The notes: generated from the sequence alone by a model not told the origin. Positions 7,796 to 16,555 are shown, numbered from the stretch's first letter. The stretch: DNA of 64,000 nucleotides from Dysgonomonas sp. BGC7 (GCF_001261735.1 NZ_CVRP01000011.1:62001-126000), one strand, 5' to 3'. A program made the numbers and translations.

Positions 7796-9769
7796 ATGGA
7801 AGAAACAGCTTTAAAAGAGGTCGTATCAACCCTTATGAAAGAATTAGTAATACCATTCATTAAGAACTTTACAAGTAAAGCAAAACTTGACTATAAGAAG
7901 AATTTCGTACCAACAGAGAAACATTTTAGAGAGTATTTCGCTAGAACCTATGATAAATTATCTAGTCTAAATACAATAGCATTAAAGAATACTAATAAAT
8001 CATTAAAAGAGATTTATATTCCTCTGAGTATAGTTCAAAAAGATAATGAAAAAAAGAAGAAAATTAAAATTAATTCATATCCTAAAGCACTTATAAGTAA
8101 GTATAGGAATATTTTGATAACAGATACAGCTGGGATGGGGAAGTCTACATTAATGAAAAGAATATTTCTTGACATTGTAGAAAAACACTCAGGAATACCT
8201 CTTTTTATAGAACTAAGAAGATTATCAAAAGATAAAAGTCTAATATCTGAAATTTATGAACAACTTAGTTCAATAAACAAACAATTTGATGAAACTCTAT
8301 TTCTAGAGTTATTAGCAGAAGGAGGATTTATTATAATCTTAGATGGATATGATGAAATTTCAATAAATGACAAATCCACAGTAACTGCTGATATACAGGA
8401 TTTTATAAATAAGACAAAGAAGAATAACTTCATATTGACATCTAGACCTGAGCAGAGTTTAGCAAGTTTTGGTAGTTTTAAAGAATTCAATATTGAACCA
8501 CTAACTAAAGAAGAAGCATTTAGACTGTTAAAAAAATACGATAAAAGTGGAAAAATATCAACTCTTTTAATAAATAAGCTTGAAGAAACAAATTTGGCTG
8601 GTATAAAAGAGTTTCTTACAAACCCTCTTCTAGTATCCTTACTTTTCACAGCTTTTGAATACAAACAAAAAATTCCTTTGAAAAAACACCTGTTTTACAG
8701 GCAAGTTTTTGATGCTTATTTTGAAATGCATGATATAACAAAAGGAGAATCTTATACTCATGATAAATATACGAATTTAGGTGTAGATGAATTTGACAGA
8801 ACATTAAGATATTTAGGATTTCTTTGTTTAAAAAGACAAAAGATAGAATTTTCAAAAGATGAAATTTTATCTCTTTTGGATGAATGTAATAAGTTTTGTG
8901 TAGGAATAGAGTTTCATAGTGATGATTTTTTAAAAGATATCACAACAATGGTTCCTCTTTTTGCAAGAGATGGTATATATTATAAGTGGTCTCATAAATC
9001 ATTACAAGAATATTTTGCAGCACAATTTATCTATAGGGATGCAGGAAACAATAGAGATAACTTATTACTTGCAATTTATAATAACCCTAATATTGAAAAG
9101 TTTGAAAATGTCTTAGATTTATACTATGACATTGATTATAAAACTTTTCGAAATACAATAGAGTATGAATTTATAAAAAAATATCTTGAGTTTTCAAAAG
9201 ACAATTATACACAACAACAACTGCCTCATATCCCTGAAAAAGAGTTAATAAAGAGAAAAGAACTTTCTTTTGGCAGAAACTTCTACCTGATTATTACTCA
9301 ATCAGGAAAGGACAGTGAAAGCATTGAACATAAAGACTTTCAAGAAGCTATCAATAAACTTCCTAAAGGAAATTTAGATTATGGACTTAATCTTAAATTA
9401 ATTATTCAAAATCATAGAGAGGATTATATATATTTTGCATGCAATTATATAAGTCAAATCATTGTTGTGAGTCAAATTTTATTTAACAAACAAAGTAACC
9501 TAGTAAGAAAATCTATTAAGTCAGAAGAGTTTAAAGAAATTGATGTTGAAAATTTCAATTATAACTACCCTATTGATTGTGATGCTCAAAATAAATATAA
9601 CTCTTTGGATAATTTTCTATTAATAAATCATGGAATAGAATCTTCTAATTTTCTTTTTACTGGAATAGCTATTCCTCTTAATCATGAAAATATTTATAAA
9701 ACATTGAATGAAATAGAAAATGATCTGTCAATAAATGATGAAAGCATTTTCCTATTCAATGGATTCTAA
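7796..9769 (+). CDS. NACHT-domain NTPase, probable antiphage defence protein
   Basis: 657 residues. An N-terminal helical region of about 105 residues precedes a NACHT module: Walker A DTAGMGKST at 110-118, extended Walker B IIILDGYDE at 179-187, the sensor-like segment FILTSRPEQ near 220 and a winged-helix region ending in WSHKSLQEYFAAQFIYRD, typical of NACHT proteins. About 230 further residues carry no recognisable repeat or enzymatic domain. Bacterial NACHT proteins of this stand-alone form are known to give phage resistance. The gene stands alone between the integrase and two small exported-protein genes. The NACHT call is secure; a defence role is inferred from family and island context, and the effector mechanism is not visible. 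Confidence 0.88.
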   Translation: MEETALKEVVSTLMKELVIPFIKNFTSKAKLDYKKNFVPTEKHFREYFARTYDKLSSLNTIALKNTNKSLKEIYIPLSIVQKDNEKKKKIKINSYPKALISKYRNILITDTAGMGKSTLMKRIFLDIVEKHSGIPLFIELRRLSKDKSLISEIYEQLSSINKQFDETLFLELLAEGGFIIILDGYDEISINDKSTVTADIQDFINKTKKNNFILTSRPEQSLASFGSFKEFNIEPLTKEEAFRLLKKYDKSGKISTLLINKLEETNLAGIKEFLTNPLLVSLLFTAFEYKQKIPLKKHLFYRQVFDAYFEMHDITKGESYTHDKYTNLGVDEFDRTLRYLGFLCLKRQKIEFSKDEILSLLDECNKFCVGIEFHSDDFLKDITTMVPLFARDGIYYKWSHKSLQEYFAAQFIYRDAGNNRDNLLLAIYNNPNIEKFENVLDLYYDIDYKTFRNTIEYEFIKKYLEFSKDNYTQQQLPHIPEKELIKRKELSFGRNFYLIITQSGKDSESIEHKDFQEAINKLPKGNLDYGLNLKLIIQNHREDYIYFACNYISQIIVVSQILFNKQSNLVRKSIKSEEFKEIDVENFNYNYPIDCDAQNKYNSLDNFLLINHGIESSNFLFTGIAIPLNHENIYKTLNEIENDLSINDESIFLFNGF

Positions 9770-9772
9770 ACT

Positions 9773-9811
9773 CTCACTTACTTTCTAATAATATTTATAA
9801 ATCTAAGTGAG
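9773..9811. repeat. Dispersed inverted repeat, copy 1
   Basis: Arms CTCACTTA (9773-9780) and TAAGTGAG (9804-9811) with a 23-nt spacer. It is followed by a stretch (to about 9846) closely similar to the one after copy 2 (CTCAGATAATnTAAAAATAAAAT). It lies just after the NACHT stop and about 105 bp before the next gene. Confidence 0.7.
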
Positions 9812-9915
9812 CAATATATAGTCTCAGATAATATAAAAATAAAATACATAGTATGTAGAATTATTTATGAAGGATAAGTACTTTTATAAGACTTTAAACT
9901 TTTAGACCTTTTATT

Positions 9916-10425
9916 ATGAAAAATATAATTCTAATATTTCTATTCTTTTTTGGAGTTCATCTGTATGCTCAAACTTCTTCTAAGTATGAATTTAAACCTC
10001 AATATAGCATAGCTTTACCTTCTGAAACAGGTAAGATAATGATGGTTCAATGCTCTAGAAGTGTTCCTGAAAATATTGAAAAGTATTTTGATTTAACAAA
10101 TACAGACATAGCTTCACTAGAAGATAACTATAAAAAAATACTATCAATAAAAGCTACTGAATGCTGTTTACAAGGGTGGAAAATCCCCAAACTTGATGAT
10201 TATGCTTTTCAATATGTTGGAGTTGTAATTAACAGTCGAAAGTATATCTACATAAATGCATTTTTAATTGATATTTCATATGGACAAGATAGTTTCAAAA
10301 CTTGGCATAAAGATTGGAAAACAAAACCAATAATAGCTTGTGATGGAGGTGATGGTTTTTGGGGTGCATTATTTGACTTAGAAAAGAAAACATTTTCACG
10401 ATTATCTGTAAATGGGTTTGGATAG
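9916..10425 (+). CDS. Exported protein of unknown function
   Basis: 169 residues with a clear Sec signal peptide (MKNIILIFLFFFGVHLYAQ, cleavage after LYAQ or AYAQ-type site). The mature part of about 150 residues contains a Cys pair (CC near residue 80) and two more Cys, and patches such as WKIPKLDDYAFQYVGVVINSRKYIYINAF and CDGGDGFWGALFDLEKK that look like a compact beta-rich domain. I recognise no family. It follows inverted-repeat copy 1 and precedes a lipoprotein gene in the same direction, so both are probably periplasmic or envelope cargo of the element. Confidence 0.7.
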   Translation: MKNIILIFLFFFGVHLYAQTSSKYEFKPQYSIALPSETGKIMMVQCSRSVPENIEKYFDLTNTDIASLEDNYKKILSIKATECCLQGWKIPKLDDYAFQYVGVVINSRKYIYINAFLIDISYGQDSFKTWHKDWKTKPIIACDGGDGFWGALFDLEKKTFSRLSVNGFG

Positions 10426-10534
10426 AATGAATGTTTAATATAAAAAAGAGAGAACCTCATATGCACTTATTGTCTAGAAAGAATATTACAAATATAGTTT
10501 ATGGAAAAAAGTATTCATTTGTCTCTACTTTACA

Positions 10535-10551
10535 TAACTTAATCTAAGTTA
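10535..10551. repeat. Short palindrome at a start codon
   Basis: TAACTTA (10535-10541), a 3-nt spacer, TAAGTTA (10545-10551), ending one base before the ATG of the lipoprotein gene. It shares the AATCTAAGT core with copies 1 and 4 of the dispersed inverted repeat. Confidence 0.45.
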
Positions 10552-10552
10552 A

Positions 10553-11098
10553 ATGAAATATTTATATTTATTACTTTTTACATCTCTATTATATCATTCC
10601 TGTAAATATCAGAATGAAGTGCCTTCCAATTTCAACTTTATAATAAATGATGGAGCAAATGATTCTTATAATTCAGAAAAGGGTTTGTTTTATAGAGAAT
10701 CCCTTATAGAATCTAAATTTTATGATGATGACTCTATTTTGACAAAAGGCTATATAATAGATAAGAAAGAATACTCTATAAAATTAAAAGAGAATGACTA
10801 TAAAAGGGTCTATAAATTGTATAAAAGCATTAATTTTCAAAGCTTTCCATCTAAATTTGAAATCGAATGGGATAACCCTGAAATAATTATAACATCACCA
10901 AGCTTTGAAAGCTCTTTAGAAATATACGAAAATAATAATTGTAAGAAAGTAATAGCTGATATTCCCAATATAAACAACCCCATAAAAGACAGAAAACAAA
11001 GTATAAAGTATCTGGAACTATATGATTTGATATGGGAAATCATCAAAGAAAAGGAAGAATATAAGATTACTCCAAAATCAAATATGGTTTATTTTTAA
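10553..11098 (+). CDS. Small lipoprotein of unknown function
   Basis: 181 residues beginning with a lipoprotein signal (MKYLYLLLFTSLLYHSC), so the likely acylated Cys is residue 17. The mature protein is acidic and Asn/Ser-rich, with a central segment KLKENDYKRVYKLYKSINF and a C-terminal YLELYDLIWEIIKEKEE helix. No family is recognised. It follows the exported-protein gene and precedes inverted-repeat copy 2. Its location in the envelope is supported by the signal; the function is unknown. Confidence 0.7.
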   Translation: MKYLYLLLFTSLLYHSCKYQNEVPSNFNFIINDGANDSYNSEKGLFYRESLIESKFYDDDSILTKGYIIDKKEYSIKLKENDYKRVYKLYKSINFQSFPSKFEIEWDNPEIIITSPSFESSLEIYENNNCKKVIADIPNINNPIKDRKQSIKYLELYDLIWEIIKEKEEYKITPKSNMVYF

Positions 11099-11176
11099 TT
11101 TAATCAATAAAATAGTATTTTTTACAGAGAGAGAGTCTGTATTTACATATTACAATAGTCTACCCCATGAGGAAAA

Positions 11177-11211
11177 CACTTACATCTTAGTGATATTCAA
11201 AACCTAAGTGA
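11177..11211. repeat. Dispersed inverted repeat, copy 2
   Basis: Arms CACTTA (11177-11182) and TAAGTGA (11205-11211). The right arm ends 33 bp before the helicase-like gene, nearly the same spacing as copy 3 to the DUF3871 gene. The downstream stretch (CTCAGATAATCTAAAAATAA) matches that after copy 1. Confidence 0.6.
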
Positions 11212-11244
11212 ACAAAATACATTCTCAGATAATCTAAAAATAAA

Positions 11245-13419
11245 ATGGCTAAAACTACAGACTTATTTGAACACTTAAAAAAGTATGGGACAGCAAAAGA
11301 AGAAGAAACAACACCCAAAGCTATAGTAGAAAATCAAGTCAAGGATTTATTTTCAGAAGCAATCTTAGATACTCTGGCAGGAGCAAATCCAAAAGAAACA
11401 GTCACTTCCATTCATAAAGATTATATTGAGACCAGAAGTTTATCCAATTTCTTCTCAGAAGAATACAGACTTTCTAATTTTATCCAAAAGATGCCTCATG
11501 GCATTGTAGACAAGAAAGCTACAGGAGTAGGTGCAACAACCTTAGAACTCAAAGCACCCAGACATTCAATAATAGTAGTACCCACCAAGAAACTAGCCTA
11601 TAGTAAGTTTAAGTGGGCTGAAAACAATCTGAATCCTAAAAAAGTACTATATATTGGTACTTCCATAGGAGAATTTAGAGACAGGGTAAGTAGAAGTGAG
11701 ATCATTAAATATATTGAGCAAAACCCTACTCAATCTCTAAAGTTTTTGGTTGTAGCAGACAGCTTAAATTATTTAATGAATATACTAGGAGAAGAAGCCT
11801 ATAAACACTATTTCTTAATGATAGATGAAATAGACCTTCTTCAAGCAGACAGTAACTACAGACCTAATTTAGAAACAGTAATAGACCACTATTTTAAGTT
11901 TGATGTAAAGAACAGGTGTATTGTAACTGCTACAATGGGAGAATTCTCTAATCCTCTATTCCAGAATGAATGCAAATTTGAAATAGAAGAACTGTCCCAC
12001 AAGAAAAGAGATATAAGCCTTATACATATCAATGAGTCTGACAGCATAAATCATGCAGTCATAGATAAAATAAAAAAGTATCCAGAAGATAAGATACTGA
12101 TAGCCTATAATACAGTCTCACAGGTAAAGAATATTATATCTATGCTGGATGAACCCATACAAAGGGAATGTGCTATTATGTGCAGTGAATCAAGCAGGAA
12201 TGATGCAGGAGCTTATTATTACCCATTGAATGATGATTCTACCCTACCCAAGAGAATAAATTTTGTGACTTGCAGTTATTTCTCTGGAATAGATATAAAT
12301 GATACATACCATCTTATAACTGTTTCTAATGTAAAGTATGCACACCAAATGCTTACTACAAAAAAGATAACTCAAATCTATGGAAGATGCAGGGTTAAAG
12401 ATGGCATATTAAGTGATACTATAATCTATAATACTACTAGCTATGAACCTCAATTTAAAAGGTCTACAGCAAATTATAGAAATATACTGATAAAGAAAGC
12501 TAATAAGGTATTGGATTTGATAAAGGCAGCCCATATTATACAGGGAGAAGATAAAGATTTAATAGATTTATTCAATGTAATGAAACTTGCCATATTGGAT
12601 AAAGCACTTGAAACCCCATTCAGAGGTCAGCCAATTCGACTTATAAGACCTACTATTAATAGAGGAGAATATGATATAGCCTACCTTAATATTGATTTTC
12701 TGGTAGAAAGGGAACAGCTATTCAATGAACTATATATTAATCAAGAGAAATTGTATAAAGTTCTAATTTCAGAAGGACATCAGGTCACAGAGATAGAATA
12801 TGAAGATAATAGAACTGATGAAGAAAAATCAACAGAACAAGGAGCAGACAGTTATCTCACAGAGGACAGACAAAAATTAATAGATTCATTACAGGCTGCA
12901 TTAGTATCAGACTTAAAAAAGAAAGCTAAGAAACTTACACCTAAAGTTTTTAATCAGTATATATCTGGGAGGTTAAGAACCTGCACCAAAGAAGAAACAC
13001 CTATTCTTGAAAGATTTAGATATTTGCATAGATATGTAGAATCAGACAAACTATTGGACTATCTCTATGAAATAAGACACAAGAATATAAAAGCCTTTAA
13101 GAGTCTCAACAATACAATTATGTTCTGGTGTCTGGCGGAAGATCATCCTCTAAGAATAAGTATGAGAGAAGCCTTTCAAACAGGCAAAGAATATACACCA
13201 GAAGAAATACATGAGAAGATAGAACCAATAGTCAAATATCATTTTCATAAGACTATAAAACCAAGAACCTCTATCAGCTTATTTAAGGCTTATTTTGAAG
13301 TCTCAAGACCAAGACAGAGCTATGTAGTCATAAAAGAAAATCCTCTCAATTTTGAAGAGAGAAAGACCTCTATAGGCAAGAAAGAGAATAACCTTTTGAG
13401 ATATTTCGTTATTAATTAA
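11245..13419 (+). CDS. SF2 helicase-like protein, putative replication protein of the element
   Basis: 724 residues. Helicase-like signatures appear in order: a P-loop-like TGVGATT near 93-99 without the usual Lys, IIVVPTK (motif Ia-like) at 109-115, LMIDEID at 191-197 (Walker B), TATMG (motif III-like) near 238, and a second RecA-like half with KILIAYNT, the segment TCSYFSGIDI and KITQIYGRCR (motif VI-like) near 380-390. About 300 C-terminal residues are helical and unrecognised. Bacteroidetes mobile elements often carry such proteins near replication or mobilisation genes, so a replication role is inferred. I read only three CG dinucleotides over 11221-13440. Confidence 0.65.
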   Translation: MAKTTDLFEHLKKYGTAKEEETTPKAIVENQVKDLFSEAILDTLAGANPKETVTSIHKDYIETRSLSNFFSEEYRLSNFIQKMPHGIVDKKATGVGATTLELKAPRHSIIVVPTKKLAYSKFKWAENNLNPKKVLYIGTSIGEFRDRVSRSEIIKYIEQNPTQSLKFLVVADSLNYLMNILGEEAYKHYFLMIDEIDLLQADSNYRPNLETVIDHYFKFDVKNRCIVTATMGEFSNPLFQNECKFEIEELSHKKRDISLIHINESDSINHAVIDKIKKYPEDKILIAYNTVSQVKNIISMLDEPIQRECAIMCSESSRNDAGAYYYPLNDDSTLPKRINFVTCSYFSGIDINDTYHLITVSNVKYAHQMLTTKKITQIYGRCRVKDGILSDTIIYNTTSYEPQFKRSTANYRNILIKKANKVLDLIKAAHIIQGEDKDLIDLFNVMKLAILDKALETPFRGQPIRLIRPTINRGEYDIAYLNIDFLVEREQLFNELYINQEKLYKVLISEGHQVTEIEYEDNRTDEEKSTEQGADSYLTEDRQKLIDSLQAALVSDLKKKAKKLTPKVFNQYISGRLRTCTKEETPILERFRYLHRYVESDKLLDYLYEIRHKNIKAFKSLNNTIMFWCLAEDHPLRISMREAFQTGKEYTPEEIHEKIEPIVKYHFHKTIKPRTSISLFKAYFEVSRPRQSYVVIKENPLNFEERKTSIGKKENNLLRYFVIN

Positions 13420-13448
13420 ACTGCTTATTATCAATTAAATACATCTTT

Positions 13449-13473
13449 AAATATTTGGAAAATTCAAATATTT
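13449..13473 (+). terminator. Hairpin after the helicase-like gene
   Basis: Perfect 9-bp stem AAATATTTG (13449-13457) with CAAATATTT (13465-13473), 7-nt loop, followed by a T. All-AT arms make it a weak terminator, and it overlaps the -33 element of the next promoter. Confidence 0.45.
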
Positions 13474-13485
13474 TACTTATATTTG
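13454..13485 (+). promoter_or_regulatory. Promoter for the winged-helix-like gene
   Basis: -33 TTTG (13454-13457), 20-bp spacer, -7 TATATTTG (13478-13485): a full match to the Bacteroides promoter form. Transcription would start near 13492, leaving a leader of about 190 nt that contains the palindrome at 13588-13652. Confidence 0.6.
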
Positions 13486-13587
13486 TATTTCTAAATCAAG
13501 AAGATAGACTATTCTATAGAAATGCCTCTTTATTCTAAGGGGAATAGATTCAAAAGATTTCATTTAACTAAGGGTATGCAAATTGTA

Positions 13588-13652
13588 TGTCATACTATAC
13601 TACCTACTATTTAATATAGTATATAATAAGTAGGTAATATAGTATAGCATAT
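13588..13652. repeat. Long imperfect AT-rich palindrome
   Basis: Left arm around 13591-13610 (CATACTATACTACCTACTAT) pairs imperfectly with 13627-13652 (AATAAGTAGGTAATATAGTA and beyond). The octamer ATACTATA or its complement appears in the left arm, the centre (ATATAGTATAT) and the right arm. It lies in the leader of the winged-helix-like gene and could be an operator or a replication origin. Confidence 0.6.
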
Positions 13653-13681
13653 GTTTTGAACACCCTGCAAAAGTAAATGAG

Positions 13682-14317
13682 ATGAAGTCTTATACTATTA
13701 TCCCAAATGAAGCAGGAAAAATATTTAAACCAGAAGATTTATACACTATTACTTGTATGTATCTGACAGCTAAAGATGACTACACAACTAATTCTACAAG
13801 AGAATAGTTAGCTGAAATTACAGGATTATCCTTTGCCTATATAAAAGATAAGTTCCTTCCCAGATTAAGAAGTACAAAATTCTGTGAAATAGAAGAATAT
13901 ACAGAATTTCCAGATAGCCAGATAAAAAAGAGGAACAAGTATATATTACCTCAACCTCAAACCAATTACAGAATTATAAGTAAAGAAATATTGGAAGATA
14001 CAAATCTTACTCCTACAGAGAAAGGTATTATAATTGGCTTATCCTCTTTGAGTGTAAATAACTCTTTTAACATTGGACTCAATAAGAGTCAAATATCAAA
14101 GTCTTTAAATATAAGTAGAAACTCGTATCTAAAATATGAAAAATCTTTGATTGAGAAAGGCTATATAACACCTCTTTCAGAAGATATTACCAATAGCAGA
14201 CATGAAGACTTTAGTCAAGGGATAGTATTAAAATGCAGTTGGTTAGGAACTAAAGAACTGAATAAAAAGGTGCATGAATCAACCCATAATAATGTGAATT
14301 CACAAGAATTAGAGTAA
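13682..14317 (+). pseudogene. Winged-helix-like protein interrupted by an amber codon
   Basis: Reading from the ATG at 13682 gives one continuous 212-codon frame except for a TAG at 13805-13807 (codon 42). The text reads TNSTRE-stop-LAEITGLSFAYIKDKFLPRL, where Gln (CAG to TAG, one transition) would restore a helix-turn-helix of the TREQLAEITGLS type. The second half has another helix-turn-helix (NKSQISKSLNISRNSYLKYEKSLIEKGYI), as in replication-initiator or regulator proteins with two winged helices. A 108-residue product starting at 13991 could still be made and would keep the second domain. It has its own promoter and a palindromic leader, suggesting a regulator or initiator of the element. 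Confidence 0.65.
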
Positions 14318-14508
14318 ATGCTTAAATTCTACCATTAGTATAACTTAACTATTTCTACTCTTTTAAAAAATTGTAAGAAAAAATTTTATTATTTTTTTTT
14401 CAAAAAGATTCTGTATATCCACAAGCACTCAATAATCAAACTACACCCCCTCCATCTTTTGCAGAGATGGGATAGTCCCCCTGCACAACAACAATAATAT
14501 TTAGAATT

Positions 14509-14778
14509 ATGAATGGACTAACATTTTTAGAAAGTTGGAGTGTGAGCCAATTTAAGCAAAACCACCATGTAGAAAAAATTGAGATTAAGAAAAATGAAGC
14601 TACAGGGAAATGCTTCTTTGTCTATGGATTTGAAACAGGGGCTTGCAGTAGTAAAGTAAAAACAGGGGAGTTGAATAATCCTGTAATATCACAAGTATGT
14701 GTTTCTGAGACAGGAGAAATGTTTTATCTTCTGCATCAGAAGGGAGAAAGCAAAGCCATGACTTTAGCAGTATTATAA
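14509..14778 (+). CDS. Small conserved-type protein of mobile elements, function unknown
   Basis: 89 residues, soluble, no signal peptide. The pattern EKIEIKKNEATGKCFFVYGFETGACS, then NPVISQV and EMFYLLHQKGE, is of a kind I associate with small proteins on Bacteroidetes mobile elements, but it has no assigned function. It is monocistronic with a strong terminator 13 bp downstream. No CG dinucleotide was seen in the gene. Confidence 0.7.
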   Translation: MNGLTFLESWSVSQFKQNHHVEKIEIKKNEATGKCFFVYGFETGACSSKVKTGELNNPVISQVCVSETGEMFYLLHQKGESKAMTLAVL

Positions 14779-14790
14779 TAACTAGATACA

Positions 14791-14815
14791 GGGAAGATTT
14801 AGGTCTTCCCTTTTT
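14791..14815 (+). terminator. Rho-independent terminator
   Basis: Perfect stem GGGAAGA (14791-14797) with TCTTCCC (14804-14810), 6-nt loop, then TTTTT. Ends the small gene at 14509-14778. Confidence 0.85.
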
Positions 14816-14832
14816 ATTTTAAAGTATATTCT

Positions 14833-14872
14833 GCTCACTTAGGTATATAAATAATATAGAAACAAAGTGAGC
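14833..14872. repeat. Dispersed inverted repeat, copy 3
   Basis: Arms GCTCACTT (14833-14840) and AAGTGAGC (14865-14872), 24-nt spacer, 31 bp before the DUF3871 gene. Confidence 0.7.
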
Positions 14873-14903
14873 ATATTAATCACTAATAAAAAATTTACTC
14901 CAT

Positions 14904-15932
14904 ATGGAAACAATGCAATTAATTACAGTAAAGAGTAATCATACAGATGTAATGATTCCTCAACCCCTTCCCCTTCAAAATGCAATAGAAAATACATATA
15001 TCTGTGACAACAATCCAAGCCCTTTTATAGAAGCCAATACCAAAGAAGCAAGTTTACATCATTTGAAGCATGAATGTATTGTACCTGTCTTCTCTAAGGA
15101 TAATGAGGTTACTATCAGCCATACTAATTTCATAGAAACTGTTTGGGATGCTGCAAGTAGTTTCTTTCCAAATGAGACAATCTTACAGCCAGACATAAGG
15201 GTTTCTCATGTAGTGAAGGGAAGAGTTCCAGAAGCTATAAATAAACCTGTCAGTCAGCTTTTAGAGAGTGATAAGACTGTCTATTATGAAAGGATGGCTT
15301 TCTGCTTTGAAGTACCTACAATCTTTCAGGATATAGAAGGAAACAGGCTTAATCTTTCCATTGGTGGAGTAAGAGCTTTAAACCATGAAAACCTCTATTC
15401 TAAAAAGAGTATAGAGAAATTCAAGATATTTATAGGCTTTAAAAATCTAGTCTGTACAAATCTATGTGTATCTACAGATGGGTATAAGTCTGAATTAAGA
15501 GTTATGAGTTTGGAAGAATTATTTAAGGCTACATTATTACTATTTCAGCAATATAACCCTAACAGGCATCTGGAATTAATGTCTTCTTTTCAGAACTCTT
15601 ATCTAACAGAACATCAGTTTGCACAGTTGATTGGTAAAAGTAAATTCTATCAATGCTTACCTAATGCACAAAAGAAGCTATTACCTAACATGGAGTTTGG
15701 AGATACTCATATCAATGCAGTAGCCAAAGCCTATTACAATGATAAGAATTTCAGAATAGAGGAAGGTACAGATGCTATTAACCTCTGGAAGGTCTATAAT
15801 CTGTTTACAGGGGCTAATAAGAACAGTTATATAGATAATATATTAGATAGGTCTTTGAATGCAACTGAATTATTGGAAGGCATTAATAGGGCTTTGCATG
15901 GAGATAGAGAATATAGATGGTTTATTGAGTGA
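14904..15932 (+). CDS. DUF3871 family protein
   Basis: 342 residues. The middle and C-terminal part carries the DUF3871 pattern: MAFCFEVPTIFQDIEGN, NLSIGGVRAL, KFKIFIGFKNLVCTNLCVSTDGY, then LELMSSFQNSYLTEHQFAQLIGK and INAVAKAYYND. The family is confined to Bacteroidetes, mostly in mobile elements, and resembles phage-type DUF932 proteins in being of unknown function. It follows inverted-repeat copy 3 with the same spacing as the helicase-like gene has to copy 2, suggesting joint control. No enzymatic motif is visible. Confidence 0.82.
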   Translation: METMQLITVKSNHTDVMIPQPLPLQNAIENTYICDNNPSPFIEANTKEASLHHLKHECIVPVFSKDNEVTISHTNFIETVWDAASSFFPNETILQPDIRVSHVVKGRVPEAINKPVSQLLESDKTVYYERMAFCFEVPTIFQDIEGNRLNLSIGGVRALNHENLYSKKSIEKFKIFIGFKNLVCTNLCVSTDGYKSELRVMSLEELFKATLLLFQQYNPNRHLELMSSFQNSYLTEHQFAQLIGKSKFYQCLPNAQKKLLPNMEFGDTHINAVAKAYYNDKNFRIEEGTDAINLWKVYNLFTGANKNSYIDNILDRSLNATELLEGINRALHGDREYRWFIE

Positions 15933-15962
15933 AATTTTCTATTTTTATGAGAAATATAAATA

Positions 15963-16541
15963 TTGAATACCATGAATTATAAAACATGCATTTTAGAAAA
16001 AGGGAAGCAGTATGAGACATTAGAAGATATTCTTCCTAAAAGTGGAAATTTAGACATTCTTTTTATTGCAAAAACTCCTGCAACTATAAGTGTAAATAAA
16101 GGTCATTATTTTCAGGGTAAGCAAGGTAGAATGTTTTGGAATAAGTTAGCTGATTATCACATATTAAATGTTCCTTATGGTGAATATGAGGATAATTATC
16201 TGTTAAAAAACAATTATGGTATAACAGATATAGTAAAGATTCCAAGAGATTTTGGCAATGAACCTTCTAAAGAAGAATATAGAGAAGGCTATCTCAGAAT
16301 TTTGGAGATAATTGAAAGATATAAACCTAAGGTAATTATTTTTGTCTATAAAAAAGTCTTAGATGAAATCTTATCTATAAAACATGGATTTAAAATAAAA
16401 TCTGACTATGGATTTAACCCTCAATATGATTCAGATTTTAATTCTAAAGTATTTGTCTTTCCAATGCCAGGGACACCATGTACAAGAGAAACCTCTGAAT
16501 TAGCAATGAATGAATTGTCCAAAATCATAATAAAGAAATAA
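15963..16541 (+). CDS. Uracil-DNA glycosylase superfamily-like protein
   Basis: 192 residues. The order LDILFIAKTPATISVNKGHYF, GRMFWNKLAD, GITDIVKIP, KPKVIIFVYKKVLDEIL and FPMPGTPCTR follows the UDG fold (motif A strand and loop, a GHYF...FW segment as in MUG/TDG-type enzymes, and a C-terminal loop). The motif A GxNPG is replaced by AKTPAT, and the C-terminal HPSP-type loop by PMPGTPC, so base excision may be altered or lost. It could be a glycosylase that attacks modified phage DNA, or a binding protein; this is inference. It follows DUF3871 by 30 bp and precedes inverted-repeat copy 4. Confidence 0.6.
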   Translation: MNTMNYKTCILEKGKQYETLEDILPKSGNLDILFIAKTPATISVNKGHYFQGKQGRMFWNKLADYHILNVPYGEYEDNYLLKNNYGITDIVKIPRDFGNEPSKEEYREGYLRILEIIERYKPKVIIFVYKKVLDEILSIKHGFKIKSDYGFNPQYDSDFNSKVFVFPMPGTPCTRETSELAMNELSKIIIKK

Positions 16542-16555
16542 GGATTAATCACCCT

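Noticed and set aside
13991-14317. 108-residue gene starting at 13991
   Set aside because: Upstream sequence continues in frame to an ATG at 13682 with only one stop and restores a second helix-turn-helix, so a disrupted longer gene is more likely.
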